Of a DNA stretch of 64,000 bases, positions 11,816 through 22,552 are shown in pieces. The position numbers and the translations under genes were made by a program. The notes beneath the pieces were generated by a model, which saw nothing but the letters and a program-made list of their open reading frames with translations, was not told where the DNA came from and did not search any database. The stretch's first letter is position 1; every line of letters starts with the position of its first letter. The DNA comes from Eurosta solidaginis. Lineage: Eukaryota > Arthropoda > Insecta > Diptera > Tephritidae. The stretch covers positions 134,655,689 to 134,719,688 of the forward strand of contig NC_090321.1 in assembly GCF_040869045.1 (NCBI RefSeq), written 5' to 3'.

Positions 11816-12945
11816 TTTAAATCTTTCCGTTTTCTTTGAATTTAAAACAAAAATCGGACAAATAAGTACATAGTATGTACACACATATGTATGTATGTAC
11901 TTACTAACCGTACTTCAATTGGGCCTACATCAAATATGCTGGCACACTTTAAACATTACACACTTTATTACTTTGTATTATTAAACGCACTTTCACCAAA
12001 TTTAATTTTTAATAATCTATTTAATTTATTTTCAAATAGAAATCAAAATAGTTGTAGAGTTGCCACACTTGATTGTTTCGAACAAAATTTGTAGTATAAA
12101 TGTTTGACATATTTAAAAGAGAACGTGTAAGTTATAGAAAAGTAAAGAACCAAATCGCTGAAAGGTAATTTACCACTGGAGTAACTTTACTTATACTTTG
12201 GCAAGTTTAATTCTCGTAACACTTTATTTTGAAACGATTCCAAAACAACTGAAACTTTTATGCTGTCGGAAACATCAACATTAAAAAGGCATGTTTTTTA
12301 TTATCTTATTAGATTCGCTCGCGTGAGTGAAAATTCTTAAAAACTTGAACAAAATGTTACTAACTTTGGAAAAATCCTGTTCGTTCAAAGAAAAGTTTTG
12401 CAACAAGAGAGCGCAATTTTGCATTTTGCGTGGAGGAGAAGTTGCAAAATGGTACCCGATAAATAGGTGTCCCGTTATCGCATTTTTTTTGCAGTGCTAT
12501 GCACAGTAAATTAAAAAAAAATTTTTTTCGTTGTTTTCCCAATTTGTGTGTTTTTTCAATTTGGTGGTTTTCTTATTTTAGTGTTTTTTTTTTTGTAACA
12601 AGTGGCACCATCGTCATAAGTGCAAAGTAGAGAGCGCAGTGAGCGTAAAATTCTCTTTGAAATTTGCTCTTGCATTGACTGTTATTCGCTGTTGAAATGA
12701 CCAGTGAGATAAGTTGTGTTAACAGAAAAATCAGTTAGATTGATTAGGAATCTGTAAATTTTACAGAATTTTGTTAACTTAAGAGCGACAATTTCTCTTG
12801 TGTTGAAATGACTAAACTAAGTTGCTTGACAAAGAATTCGGTCGAATTAAATATAATTAGATCAATTTCACCGAATCTCTGTTAAGTCAAGAACAACAGA
12901 ACCGATTTGTTGATTTTACTAGCACCATTTCTTTCAGTGTATAAC
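11816..12945. other. AT-rich DNA, no gene recognised
   Basis: About 1.1 kb with short open frames only (for example 12327-12509), none with a recognisable domain. At 12700-12945 it holds imperfect inverted pieces ending ...ATTTCTTTCAGTG, which look like the end of a small DNA element inserted in the LTR relic that follows, but no partner end was found. Confidence 0.5.
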
Positions 12946-14035
12946 ATATATAAGTGGTAAAATGAACAAGTACCACCACATTTACTCCCCCTCCAGTAAA
13001 ACATAGAAGTAAAATAATTTAAATAAATTCTTTAAATAATAACTATAAAAAAATGTATTAATATTAAAAGTAACCCTTTTAGTTGTTGTTCTAGGTTCAG
13101 TTGTAAAATTAGATGATATACATTGAGCAGGTTTTAAATGGTTTATTGATACTGTTTTAATGATATAGTTTTTTAATTCTAAATATATTTTTATATCAAA
13201 ACACTTAAAAAGTCCGTCATAATTGAGTCCTAAAATTTGATTTACTTTAACAAAAACATATTCACATTCCTCAAGTGATTTTGGAACAAATCTCACATCT
13301 TTATTGTGATGTAAAATTGTTGTTCTAACTATTGAAAAGTGATCCCTTAATCCTTTTAGTATTTTGGGCAGAGTATTCATAGTTTGTATAAACAACTAAT
13401 TCTCCACCAATTCTGATAGTTTGTCCATAAACTAACTCAGCTGAGGATGTTTTTAAATCTTCTTTAACTGCAGTACGTAACCCTAATAATATAATTTTAA
13501 AATTTCTGCCCAATGAATTGAATCTCCTGAAGCTATAATTGACGATGAAATCGTTCTATCATACTATTAGCCTGCGGATGATAAGCAGATGTTTGAATTT
13601 TATGTGAACCGAGAATTTGAGTGGTGCATTAAATAGTTCAGATGAAAATTGAGTACCTTGATCAACAGTAATTTTAAGAGGAACCCCAAATATATAAATA
13701 TAATTTTAAACAAAAGTCTTTACTACCGTATGTGCAGTTATATTTCTAAGAGGATAAGCCTCTCGCCATCTTGAATGCCTATCAATAATCGTTAAAATAT
13801 ATCTATATCCACCAGATGGTGGAAGTGATCCAACTAAATCCAAATGTATATGTTCAAATCTGTCAATGGGTATATACATTTTTTGTATAGTAGGTTTTGT
13901 GTCTCTTAATTATTTTTGATTGGTGGCAAGAAATACAGTTTGAAGCCCATTCGTTTATATCCTTTCGCATGTTAGGCCAAAAATATTTTGATTGAATTAA
14001 GCGCCTGGTTGCACGAACCCCTGTGACAAAGAATG
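12946..14035 (-). pseudogene. Ty3/gypsy pol relic (integrase C-terminal part) with LTR start
   Basis: Decayed 3' half of a gypsy-type pol gene. Frames carry [23 protein letters not shown] (split for length: 13513-13430), then a region matching the C-terminal end of pol (13395-12982). Upstream traces of the integrase core lie at 13520-13700 and of the zinc-binding part at 13900-14030. The closest match in this window is pol of the intact element at 32884-35964 ([22 protein letters not shown]). After the stop comes a polypurine tract (GGAGGGGGAG, complement of 12988-12997) and then the LTR start TGTGGTGGTACTTG. Several frameshifts make it dead. Confidence 0.75.
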
Positions 14036-14140
14036 TAATTTTGAGAAACCGACTTCTTTAAATAAACTTGAAAAATTTGTTGGAATGGTTAATTACTACC
14101 ATCGTTACATTCCAATGATGGCGAAAGAACGTATTACCTT
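14036..14140 (+). pseudogene. Gypsy RT/RNase H piece in opposite orientation
   Basis: A plus-strand frame KPTSLNKLEKFVGMVNYYHRY (about 14045-14118, 21 residues shown in part) matches the region after the reverse transcriptase of the gypsy element at 32884-35964 ([16 protein letters not shown]). It abuts the minus-strand integrase relic near 14035, so part of the old element has been inverted. Confidence 0.65.
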
Positions 14141-14170
14141 ACTTCAAATTATAACAATTGCAAACAAAAA

Positions 14171-14640
14171 TAATTGAAAACAAGTAAGGAAGGCTAAGAG
14201 AGAGATTTGGAGGCAAAATAAGCGAAAATCACCATGTAGGAAAATTAACCTAGGGTAACCCTGGAATGTGTTTGTATGACATGGGTATCAAATGGAAGGT
14301 ATTAGAGAGTATTTTAAAGGGGAGTGGGCCTTAGTTCTATAGGTGGACGTCATTTCGGGATGTCGCCATAAAGGTGGACCAGGGTTGATTCTAGAATGCG
14401 TTTGTAAGATATGGGTACCAAATGAAAGGTGTTAATGAGTATTTTAAAAGGGAGTGGGCCTTAGTTCAATAGGTGGACGGCTTTTTCGAGATATCGCCAT
14501 AAAGGTGGACCAGGGATGACTCTAGAATGTTTGTACGATACGGGTATCGAATTAAAGGTGTTAATGAGAGGGTGAGCTAATAGAGGAACAAATAGGTCGA
14601 AGTGGCGCCCTTTCTTTGTGAATTTTAGGCAAACCGTAAA
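14171..14640 (+). repeat. 131-bp tandem repeats, about 2.4 copies
   Basis: After an ACAAGTAAGGAAGG start (14172) come near-identical units with anchors GGGTATCAAAT, GGAGTGGGCCTTAGTT and AAGGTGGACCAGGG. The anchor AAGGTGGACC recurs at 14371 and 14502, a 131-base period, with a partial third unit. The reverse complement of the 129-bp repeats at 19795-20560 is related (same GGGTATCAAAT start, a GAGATAT core, GTGGACC and CTAGAATGTG end). Probably internal repeats of a non-autonomous rolling-circle or similar element. Confidence 0.75.
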
Positions 14641-14674
14641 TTCTAGGTGGGTTGGCAGTTTTGCTTAAAAGTCG

Positions 14675-15874
14675 GTGATAACACCGTCGTATGAATTATG
14701 CAAATATGTTGTTAACACATTGGAAAATATAACTAAGTCGTCTAAATTTAATGTTAAAGATGCGATTGAATTCAAACGAAAAATAAATAATACCTATGTC
14801 TATGATGATGAGATTCTAGTGTCTTTTGATGTAGTGTCCTTATTCCCGAGCAATCCAGTAGACTTGGCATTAAAGATAATATCCTCAAAATGGAATGAAT
14901 TAAAAGACCATACAAAGTTAACGCAAGAGCTGTTTTTAAACATAGTTAAAATTTGCATAATGGAAAATCGTTACTTTAAATATAATGAAAAAATATATGA
15001 GCAACGGTCAGGAATGCCTATGGGATCAGCAGCATCACCTGTCGTAGCGGATATAGTCATGGAGGAACTACTATCAAAATTCATGATGGAAACTGCCAAC
15101 AAACCGCGCTTATTAACTAAGTACGTTGACGACTTGTTCGCGATTGTTAGGACACAAGATGTCACAAGATGCTCAACGATCTTAACAACTTCAATAAATC
15201 AGTTCAATTTACAATAGAAATGGAAAAAGATGGAGAGCTACCCTACTTAGACACTCTTATTATCAGAAAGAATAACAAATTGTTGATTGACTGGTATAAA
15301 AAGCCCACGGCATCTGGAAGACAAACAAACAATTATAAACACCGCAAGCAATTTCAATAGAAGAGTTCATGTTCCAGAAATATCGGAAAGAATAAAATTT
15401 TCAAAGCTCTATGACAGAGATAAATATCAGATCGCGTCAACTTATAAACACACGCTAAGAAAACTCTACAGCAATACAAAGGATAGAATTCCCAAACAAG
15501 AGAAGTCTGATGTAGTTTACAGGATTCCGTGTAATGGTGACGGGTCCCACTTATGCGATAAGGTATATGTGGGGACAACAAAAATGAAACTCAAGACAAG
15601 GATTTCCGCTCACAGGTCAAATGTGAAATTAAGAAGCAGTTTTTCGGACAATAAGACGGCATTGTCATCACATTGCAAAGATACCGGGCATTATCCCGAT
15701 TTCGATAATGTATCCATTTTACACGAGGAGAAAAATTACGGCAAAAGGTATACTTTAGAAATGCTGCACATTACGAACACCCCTAATGACACGAAAATGA
15801 ATTATAAAATAGACACTGATCAGCTGGCGCGCGTTTACCGCGACTTAGTTTTAAGACAACACTGTTCTAGTTAG
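14675..15874 (+). pseudogene. Penelope RT + GIY-YIG endonuclease, two frameshifts
   Basis: The first frame (14675-15217) holds LVSFDVVSLFPS, RSGMPMGSAASPVVADIVME and the catalytic KYVDDLFAI, which are RT motifs typical of Penelope-like elements. A middle frame (15169-15360) carries GELPYLDTLIIR. The last (15287-15874) carries DVVYRIPCNGDG, KVYVGTTKMKLKTRISAHRS and further His/Cys residues, the GIY-YIG nuclease that nicks DNA for priming. Frame changes near 15190 and 15310 break the protein. It lacks the N-terminal part of a full Penelope protein. Stop at 15874, followed by an AT-rich 3' region. Confidence 0.85.
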
Positions 15875-16155
15875 AATTGCAGCTCAACACAACAAATGCA
15901 GTAGGATGACCAATATATATGTACATACATATGTACATTTGTATGTTAATGCAAATGATTATGTCTTTTGTTCGTCATTCTATGTATTGTTGTTTTTGCA
16001 GACTTTTGTTTATGCTTACGGTGTTTTAAATTGTTTATATTTTCATATTTATTTGACTTCTACGCTTTCTTTTTTCGTACATCTTGTTAGTCGGTAAAAC
16101 ATATTCAATTGTGTAAGTGGCATTATGTTTAGGGTTTGAAAATTGTTTACATGTA

Positions 16156-16408
16156 AGGTAGGTAGGTTGAACTGGCCGGTCCATGAGGACCTCACATAGA
16201 CTGATTGAGTCCGTAGTGTTACCAGAAGTTTGTTTTAACGAGCAAACTGAAAAACCCTATCAAAAACCAGGACCTATGTTATAAAATAACTCCGTCCTCT
16301 TGGCAAATACTAGAAGCTTCCTAGGACTTAAGCCACTTGCTGCTTCTAGATCTGACAGCTGTATCACTCCTAATAGCTGGAGTCTTAGCCTGGCAAGTGC
16401 AGGGCACT
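16156..16408 (-). mobile_element. LINE (same family as 8515-11418), 3' end fragment
   Basis: About 250 bases matching the 3' untranslated end and last codons of the LOA/I-type LINE at 8515-8770, 5'-truncated at the CAGGGCAC junction (16408). It interrupts the Penelope 3' region. The left breakpoint of the 6.7-kb tandem duplication lies inside it (16285). Confidence 0.85.
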
Positions 16409-16424
16409 AATTGTTGTTTTTGTC

Positions 16425-16502
16425 CACAGTTCCTGAGGATGATCTCAGAATGAGATCGAAATATCGACCAAATAAAATTGAAATATAAACATTTAAACTG
16501 TG
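16425..16502 (+). ncRNA. Hammerhead-ribozyme-like fold in the Penelope tail
   Basis: Arms CACAGTT (16425-16431) and AACTGTG (16496-16502) are perfectly complementary. Between them lie CTGAGGA (16433-16439, fits CUGANGA), a perfect 6-bp hairpin GATCTC/GAGATC (16441-16446 with 16452-16457) and directly GAAA (16458-16461). This is the order stem I, core, stem II, core of a hammerhead. One extra T sits between CTGAGGA and stem II, and stem III with a clean NUH cleavage site is not convincing. Hammerhead motifs are known in Penelope-like elements, which supports the reading. Possibly a decayed or variant ribozyme. A second copy is at 23128-23205. Confidence 0.45.
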
Positions 16503-17187
16503 TTTCAATTTTTTAAACTGTCTCGAGTTGATTATTAATTTCAAACTAAGCTGATTGGTGGCGGAGTCATTAAAGTTGAAAGCATTAGCCAAACTGATTG
16601 CAACTTTTCTCGAGAATTTTAACACTACGAACATTTCTCAGAGTATTTTTGACATTACCACGAACGAATTACACAAACAAATTACATGGAGTTTGTATGT
16701 ATGTCCGCTCGCTGTTACCACCTTACGGCTTCACCATGGCTATAGCATTGCCAGCACAATTCAAACATACAGTATCACGTTTTTGTTAACGTTTTTAACG
16801 TTAACGAAAGCTTTTCGTTTCGGTTAAAAACGAGATACAATTTATCTTGATAATTTCTTTATCGATAATATTTCGAAGTGTTTCAACGGAAACGGTGGAC
16901 ATTTTTTGATAAACGATTAGCTCAACGTTAAGGTGCATCCCTGCTTTGAAATCTCTGGCTTATTTTTCTGGAAAATTAACTTCTGGCAGGATCGCCAATT
17001 ATCGTCAAATATATATAATTACTTATTTAAATATTTAAAAATTAAATTTTATTATTTGAAATTTCTTTATTTTACAAATTCCACAATTCAACAATTCTTT
17101 TAAAATGAAAAACTTCAACTGCAAATTTTTTCAAAATATTTTAAAATTTAAAGAAAATATATTGAGCATAAATTATTTATAACATAT

Positions 17188-18336
17188 CGTCGCCCGCTTG
17201 CCAGAAGCATGAATGTGCCAAAATGAAAATGTTGGGAAATCGAGTTTCAAAGTTTATTGCTCTCTCAAAATTCGAGGAGTTAGTTTCTAGTGTAAAAATG
17301 TACTTATATATTATACTCGCACTATGCTCCTTTAACTGAGATAATTCTTCTGCTCGCATCCCATCTATTCTTCGAGATTTAGCATATTCATTTTTCTGGC
17401 ATAATAAAAATTTAAAAAGCTGATATATTTTTTGTTAACATATCTATACAAAAAAATTTGCTTAATCTGCTCATGCTTTCTATGCATTTTGATGCGCTGA
17501 ATCCGGATAAGCTATAAGAATTGGCATAACTGATAATGGTATGGCCTTAACCTCAAAAGACGTAAAAAAATCACTGCATATTGATTTTTAAATAACGTTA
17601 GGGCCAAGCCAAGACCTGCTAGGCCAATTCAATTGGCGGATTGGGATTAGCAGCATCACAGTTCTTGGGAAAACATCCGCGGCTTTGACTTATCGAAAGT
17701 ATGTATGTAAATGAAAAAAGTTACACATTCAATTCAATATCATATACACTAATGTGTTTTTATTTAAGATATTATTGCAAACATAGAACTAGTTCTTATT
17801 CTCATCAGAATTACAATCTTCTGAAATGTTGGGTTCGGGAAAAGTGTTGCCCTCAAAATTTTTATAAAAAGAATGATATTATTTTGGTATAACCAGTTTT
17901 TCACAAATTTTTCCAAGTATTCTAGTTTTGTTTCGGCTTCGAATATACCGGTTTGGCTTCATTTAAAAAACTATTATTTTTAGGATATTAATCTATTAAA
18001 AATTCTTCATCGGTGTAATTTTTTTTTGAAGAATACCAGGCACGTATACTCGAACGATGGAACATACGAATATGTGCTGTTCTTATTTTTTTGAAAAAAT
18101 TGTTTAGCCATATCAACGAATGTGTCATACAATATGCCACATTAATTTTTCTGGCTCAGCTTTGTGTGATTGAATTTTACATTCGTGAAAATGGCATTGC
18201 AAATTATTGGGGTTTCCATGTACGTAGGAAGCTCTAGATTTAAGTAGACTCCAGAGAATCTAAAGGGTAATCCAAAGAGGCCTCCAACACAAAATCGGAA
18301 AAATTGCACATTCATGCTTCTGGCTAGCGGGCGACG
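17188..18336. mobile_element. 1149-bp DNA transposon with 31-bp TIRs, unit 1
   Basis: Terminal inverted repeats 17188-17218 and 18306-18336 match at 30 of 31 positions and begin CGTCGCCCGC. ATAT flanks both ends (17184-17187, 18337-18340). The sequence across the insertion, without the element and one ATAT, reads TTATAACATATATAAGTGG. The same join is seen uninterrupted at 12947-12964 (TATAACATATATAAGTGG), which serves as an empty site within an LTR. A 4-bp duplication is unusual; Sola elements have one, but the superfamily is not determined. Confidence 0.75.
18007..18315 (-). pseudogene. Unrecognised ORF of the 1149-bp element, nonsense-mutated (unit 1)
   Basis: Same frame as 24710-25018 in unit 2, but base 18144 is A instead of C, turning GAA into TAA after the residues LSQKN. 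Function unknown. The frame starts just inside the right TIR, which suggests a transposase remnant or an element-encoded protein. Confidence 0.4.
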
Positions 18337-18340
18337 ATAT

Positions 18341-18376
18341 ATAAGTGGTAAAATGAACAAGTACCACCACATTTAC
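18341..18376 (-). repeat. LTR end fragment, gypsy-type
   Basis: 36 bases identical to 12953-12988, where they form the LTR start next to a polypurine tract. Here they flank the 1149-bp transposon. Left of that transposon the LTR sequence seems to continue (17183 downward), so a larger solo LTR on the minus strand is likely, but its other end was not found. Confidence 0.5.
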
Positions 18377-18852
18377 AACATTTATGTATATGTATACTAG
18401 AAAATAAAGGAAGAGAATACGACAATCCTAAGCGAATTTATTGTCATATCGCATATCTAGTACCTCGAAATGAAACTAAACTAATGCATTTATCGGGTTC
18501 TCATACTTAACACCAAGCGATATGTGTACTTCATTTATATTCATTCTAGCGAAAATTTCTTCAGCCGAAATTTGCTACTTCTCTCAAAATTAAATCTCAT
18601 TTTGCTTTCTTAATTTTTAAAAATTATCAGCTTAGCGAGCAGAACTAAAATTAAAGCGCCGGTCAGCGTCAACCGAAGACGGTGAAAACGGCTCTTAATA
18701 TGTTTAATGTGGCATTATTTGCATTTTTGCTTGTCATGGAATTTCAATTTGCTCATCACAATGCATTTCTCAACACATCCAAGGTTTTTCTCAACACATC
18801 CAATTCTTTGTCGTATTATATGGGCTTACCTTAATTATACATAAGCTAATCA

Positions 18853-19000
18853 AAATTATGCGAAAACGTGCAAATACTGGCGTATGTTTACGACATTGAT
18901 ATCAAGGGCCTGAGTACCCGCTTCGTAAGTTCTGCTTACTCCAAACTGGAAAAAGAAGTGAAAAAGATGGATTTGAGGATGAAAGAGGACACATACAGCG
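18853..19000 (+). pseudogene. RTE-type reverse transcriptase fragment, unit 1
   Basis: Plus-strand frame QILAYVYDIDIKGLSTR followed by YSKLEKEVKKMDLRMKEDT. This is the RT catalytic region of RTE-like LINEs, where AYADDIDIIG is usual; here the catalytic YADD reads YVYD, so the site is lost. About 50 codons remain before stops. A moderately GC-rich dispersed sequence (19000-19215) of unknown origin follows. The minus-strand open frame over 18856-19209 is a shadow. Duplicated at 25556-25703. Confidence 0.6.
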
Positions 19001-19235
19001 CACTTGCGACTTAGCAGCCAAGCCACTTTATTTGGGAACCCCGAAGGTTTTGGGGGGTTATCGATGTTGATGGTCCTTTGACGGATACAGATCCGGTACG
19101 TTCCGGTAACAAAGCACCATGAAGGTACTAGCCCGACCGTCTCGGGAACGATTAATATGACCACATTAAACCTACTAGGCCATCCCGCCTCCCCACCCAC
19201 TAGTGCCATGAGGAACTTTTTTATTTATTTATTTA

Positions 19236-20592
19236 CTAGCAGACCCGGCAGACGTTGTTCTGCCCTAAATTTGGTTTATCTGCATACATTTTAATAAGCT
19301 TTTTCCGTCTAACTCTGCCCTCCCCCCTCTACACTTTTTCATAATCTTTTTATTCGCTCTTCCCTCCGTCTTTTTCGCTTCATCTATCTCCATTTCGTCT
19401 CATTCGATCTCTTTCTCAGTCTCCTTCTATCTTTTCGCTCCTCTCAATTTTTTCTCATTCTTCTTCATCCCTTTTGCCAGTCCCAGAGGGTGGTATGTAT
19501 TTTGTTCCAGTCCCATTCCGAGTCTCAGTCCCACTCCGAGTCTCAGTCTCAGTATCAGTCCCAGTCATAGTCCTAATCCCAGTCCCAGTCCGTCTCTGGT
19601 CTACTTCCCGGAAAAAAGCATCGTAAGTACTAATATAAGCACATTTATATACCAAATTTCAGGCAAATCGAATAGGACGTATGAAAATAGGTATGTGGGT
19701 ATTATTAATTCATGTCTTTATTTCGGCTTCGCATGCATATTTATCAGTTTGCCAGGTTGATGCGACTAAATCGATTATCACAATGAAAATTACTTTAAAG
19801 CTCTCAGCAACAGCTTTCATTTGATATCCATAATACACACATTCTAGGTGTATCCGGGTCCATATTTTGGCCTATATCTCGAGACCCTAGTCACCCAGCG
19901 GTGTAAAACTTACTATGTCTAACGCACACATCAACAGCTTCAATTTGATACCCATAATGTAAAAACACATTCTAGGTGTATGCGGGTCCACGTTTTGGCC
20001 TATATCTCGAGACCCTAGTCACCCAGCGGTGTAAAACTTACTATGTACTAAAGCACACATCAACAGCTTCAATTTAATACCCATAATGTAAAAACACATT
20101 CTAGGTGTATCCGGGTCCATGTTTTGCCCTATGTCTCGAGACCCTAGTCACCCAGCGGTGTAAAACTTACTCTGTACTGAAGCATACATCAACAGCTTCA
20201 ATGTGATACCCATAATGTAAAAACACATTTTAGGTGTATCCGGGTCCACGTTTTGGCCTATATCTTGAGACCCTAGTCACCCAGCGGCATAAAACTTACT
20301 CTATACTAAAGCACACATCAACAGCTTCAATTTGATACCAATAATGTAAAAACACATCCTAGTGTTACCCTGATCCACGTTTTGGCCAATATCTCGAGAC
20401 CCTAGTCACCAATAGGTATGAAAATTACCCTGTACTAAAGCACTCATCAACAGCTTCAATTTGATACCCATAATGTAAAAACACTGTTTAGGCGTTCACG
20501 GGCCCGCGTTTTGGCCTATATCTCGAGACCCTAGTCACCCAGGGGCTAAGAAAGTACTTTTATCGGAACCTGCCTTTGAAAGCAGATACAGA
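19236..20592 (-). mobile_element. Helitron-like non-autonomous element with 129-bp repeats, unit 1
   Basis: On the minus strand the 3' end is a perfect hairpin GGCAGA/TCTGCC (19247-19264), a short spacer and CTAG (19236-19239), with T next outward, the Helitron pattern. A CAGTCCCA/CAGTCTC simple repeat lies at 19475-19595 and six tandem repeats at 19795-20560. The 5' end is probably TCTGTATCTGC at 20592, with A outward; this end is less certain. No protein is encoded. Confidence 0.6.
19795..20560 (+). repeat. 129-bp tandem repeats, six copies, unit 1
   Basis: The anchor GAGACCCTAGTCACC recurs at 19881, 20009, 20138, 20267, 20396 and 20525, giving steps of 128-129 bases. Units contain CTAGGTGTATCCGGGTCC, TTTTGGCCTATATCTC and CATCAACAGCTTCAAT. 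They are related in reverse complement to the 131-bp repeats at 14171-14640. Confidence 0.9.
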
Positions 20593-20860
20593 TAGCGGCC
20601 TTCCCTCCAGTGTTGCCAGAACTTTTTCAGAGAAAAGGCTAGAGACAGAAATAAAAAGCTAAACAAGGCTAAATAACAATTTTTAAGGCATTTTATTAAT
20701 TTTTTTCATAAAAGACATAACACAATAAAAATTTTATTTAATTTTTACTCCAATTTCATAAAAAATAAAAAAAAATAGTTAGCAGGTGATATCTGTGTTT
20801 TATAAATAAAACTCCACTATAGTCTATAAGTTTTCATTATACGTTTGAGATAAATAGTAT

Positions 20861-21055
20861 TTTATAATTTATTTAATAATTTGGGAAAAAAAAACACGTG
20901 ACATCAGGACGGACAAAGCGACAGCTGTTTCGATTATACCTTGTAAATCTCTTCAAAGCCTTTTCTCCCGGGAGTGGGAGTAGAACCCGCACTCCTACGA
21001 TAGTTGAAATGGTTACAAACGCATTCAGCTACGTCATGCCTTACCTGTTGTAAAG
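20861..21055 (-). mobile_element. tRNA-derived SINE, type B, copy 1
   Basis: On the minus strand a tRNA-like head holds TAGCTGAATGCG (A box) and a B-box-like GGTTCTACTCC (one change from GGTTCGACTCC). A body ends in AAATTATTAAATAA. It closely matches 21309-21505. Different from SINE type A. Confidence 0.7.
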
Positions 21056-21308
21056 TTTTTCCCAATTGCCTTCTTTTTGCATATTTTAATCTTTTACACA
21101 TTGCATACTTCGTATGCAATTGTGTTAAAGCTATGCTTGGTTCGGCGGTTTTCAAAGAAACTTTGGTTTTGTTGCTGTGTTTGTTCTATTTATAGAACTA
21201 CAACGAATTAACTAATTTTGTCTGTTTGTATGATTTTAATCGGGGATTGCCCCTATTGCTTTTTTAAATGTACATATGAAAACATTTATTTGAAGCAATT
21301 TTTTTAAT

Positions 21309-21505
21309 TTTATAAATTATTTAATAATTTGGGAAAAATTTAAACAACGTGACATCAGGACGGACAAGGCGACAGCTGTTTCGATTATACCTTGTAAATC
21401 TCTTCAAAGCCTTTTCTCCCGGGAGTGGGAGTCGAACCCCACTCCTACGATAGTTGAAATGGTTACAAACGCATTCAGCTACGTCATGCCTTAGTTGTTG
21501 TAAAG
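21309..21505 (-). mobile_element. tRNA-derived SINE, type B, copy 2
   Basis: Minus strand: A box TAGCTGAATGCG, exact B box GGTTCGACTCC, then the same body as 20861-21055, 250 bases away in the same orientation. Two close direct copies could be two insertions or one local duplication. Confidence 0.72.
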
Positions 21506-22229
21506 GAATTTGAATAAAGGAATTTGAAGTCAGATGGTGTCTTATTATAAGTCCAAGCAATTTTGCATGTGCAATAAAAGTTATAATAAGGTTATACTAT
21601 GGTACCCCAATCCTTATTCAACCTCGTTATTATAACAGCTTATGTAAGCCAGATTTAGGGTGGGCTATATAATAAGCCTTATATAAAAGGTTCTAATTCA
21701 GCAAGTATTTTTTTATAATTAGGCCTTATGTAAGTAAGCGTTATTTTTTGTAGGTCCATAAGCCTTTTAATAAAGTTTTTATATTCTACCTTATGGCTTA
21801 TAATAATTCCTTATGTAAGTTTTACTTTATATGAACTATAAACCTTACACTCAACGGTATCTTTCAAATAAATATTATGCCTGTTAACATAAGTACAGAA
21901 AAGCAAGGAGTTATCCCATTCGTGTGGATGCGATTTGCAACTGGTCATTTTACATATGTATCATTGCATAGCTTTTTGTCTACATGTGGACTTAGAAACC
22001 CAGTTAAATGTTTCTGAAATCAAAAATTCAATTTCGCACGGAAGCGGTTTCAAAGCAGATGAAACAGTCATAGAATCGACTGGCAAACACACGGAATGAA
22101 AATGATATTAGATTGATGTTGCTTTAATAAATTTTCTATTTCTCGATTTCTGCCAACCATTATGCCTCAATTTTTTTTAAATCTATCCTAAATTCATTCG
22201 ATGTTCTTAAAATAAATAAATAAATAAAT

Positions 22230-22552
22230 GTAAGGCACAATAACCTCCGAAGAGATTTTAGGCCGAGCTTTTTAATTTTTCCTACAAATTGGCCGGACGG
22301 GACCTACTAGTTTTATGCCGACTCCGAACGGCATCTGCGAGGCAGATGAGTTTTCACTGAGAACTTTTCACGGCAGAAATACATTCGAAGTGCTTGCCAA
22401 ACACTGCCGAGGGCGAACCCGCTTAGAAAAATTTGCTTCTAATTAAAAACCCTTATTTCTAAAATTTTGCTGTTTGTTTACCCGGGGTGTGAACCCAGAG
22501 CATACGGTGTAGTAGGCGGAGCACGCTACCATCACACCACGGTGGTCGTGTC
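22230..22552 (-). mobile_element. tRNA-derived SINE, type A, copy 2
   Basis: Minus-strand copy of the SINE seen at 5475-5842: body with GGCCGGACGGGACCTAC (plus-strand view) and head with ACCACGGTGGTCG. Tail against AATAAATAAATAAAT on the left. The B box is slightly changed (GGTTCACACCC). Nested in the hAT-type element. Confidence 0.82.

Larger units (their letters stand above)
14660..16545 (+). mobile_element. Penelope-like element, 5'-truncated, split by a LINE fragment
   Basis: Retroelement with a Penelope-type reverse transcriptase and a GIY-YIG endonuclease, then a 3' region that continues on both sides of a LINE 3' fragment (16156-16408). The rest of the tail, with a hammerhead-like fold, lies at 16409-16545. 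The tail is also present at 23112-23248 because of the tandem duplication. The 5' limit near 14660 is where the coding frame begins. Confidence 0.8.

Noticed and set aside
18856..19209. 117-codon minus-strand frame (also 25559-25912)
   Set aside because: Antisense to an RTE reverse transcriptase fragment and a GC-richer repeat; no domain.
19795..20560. CRISPR-like array of regular repeats
   Set aside because: The whole 129-bp unit is repeated without unique spacers, and the genome is eukaryotic.
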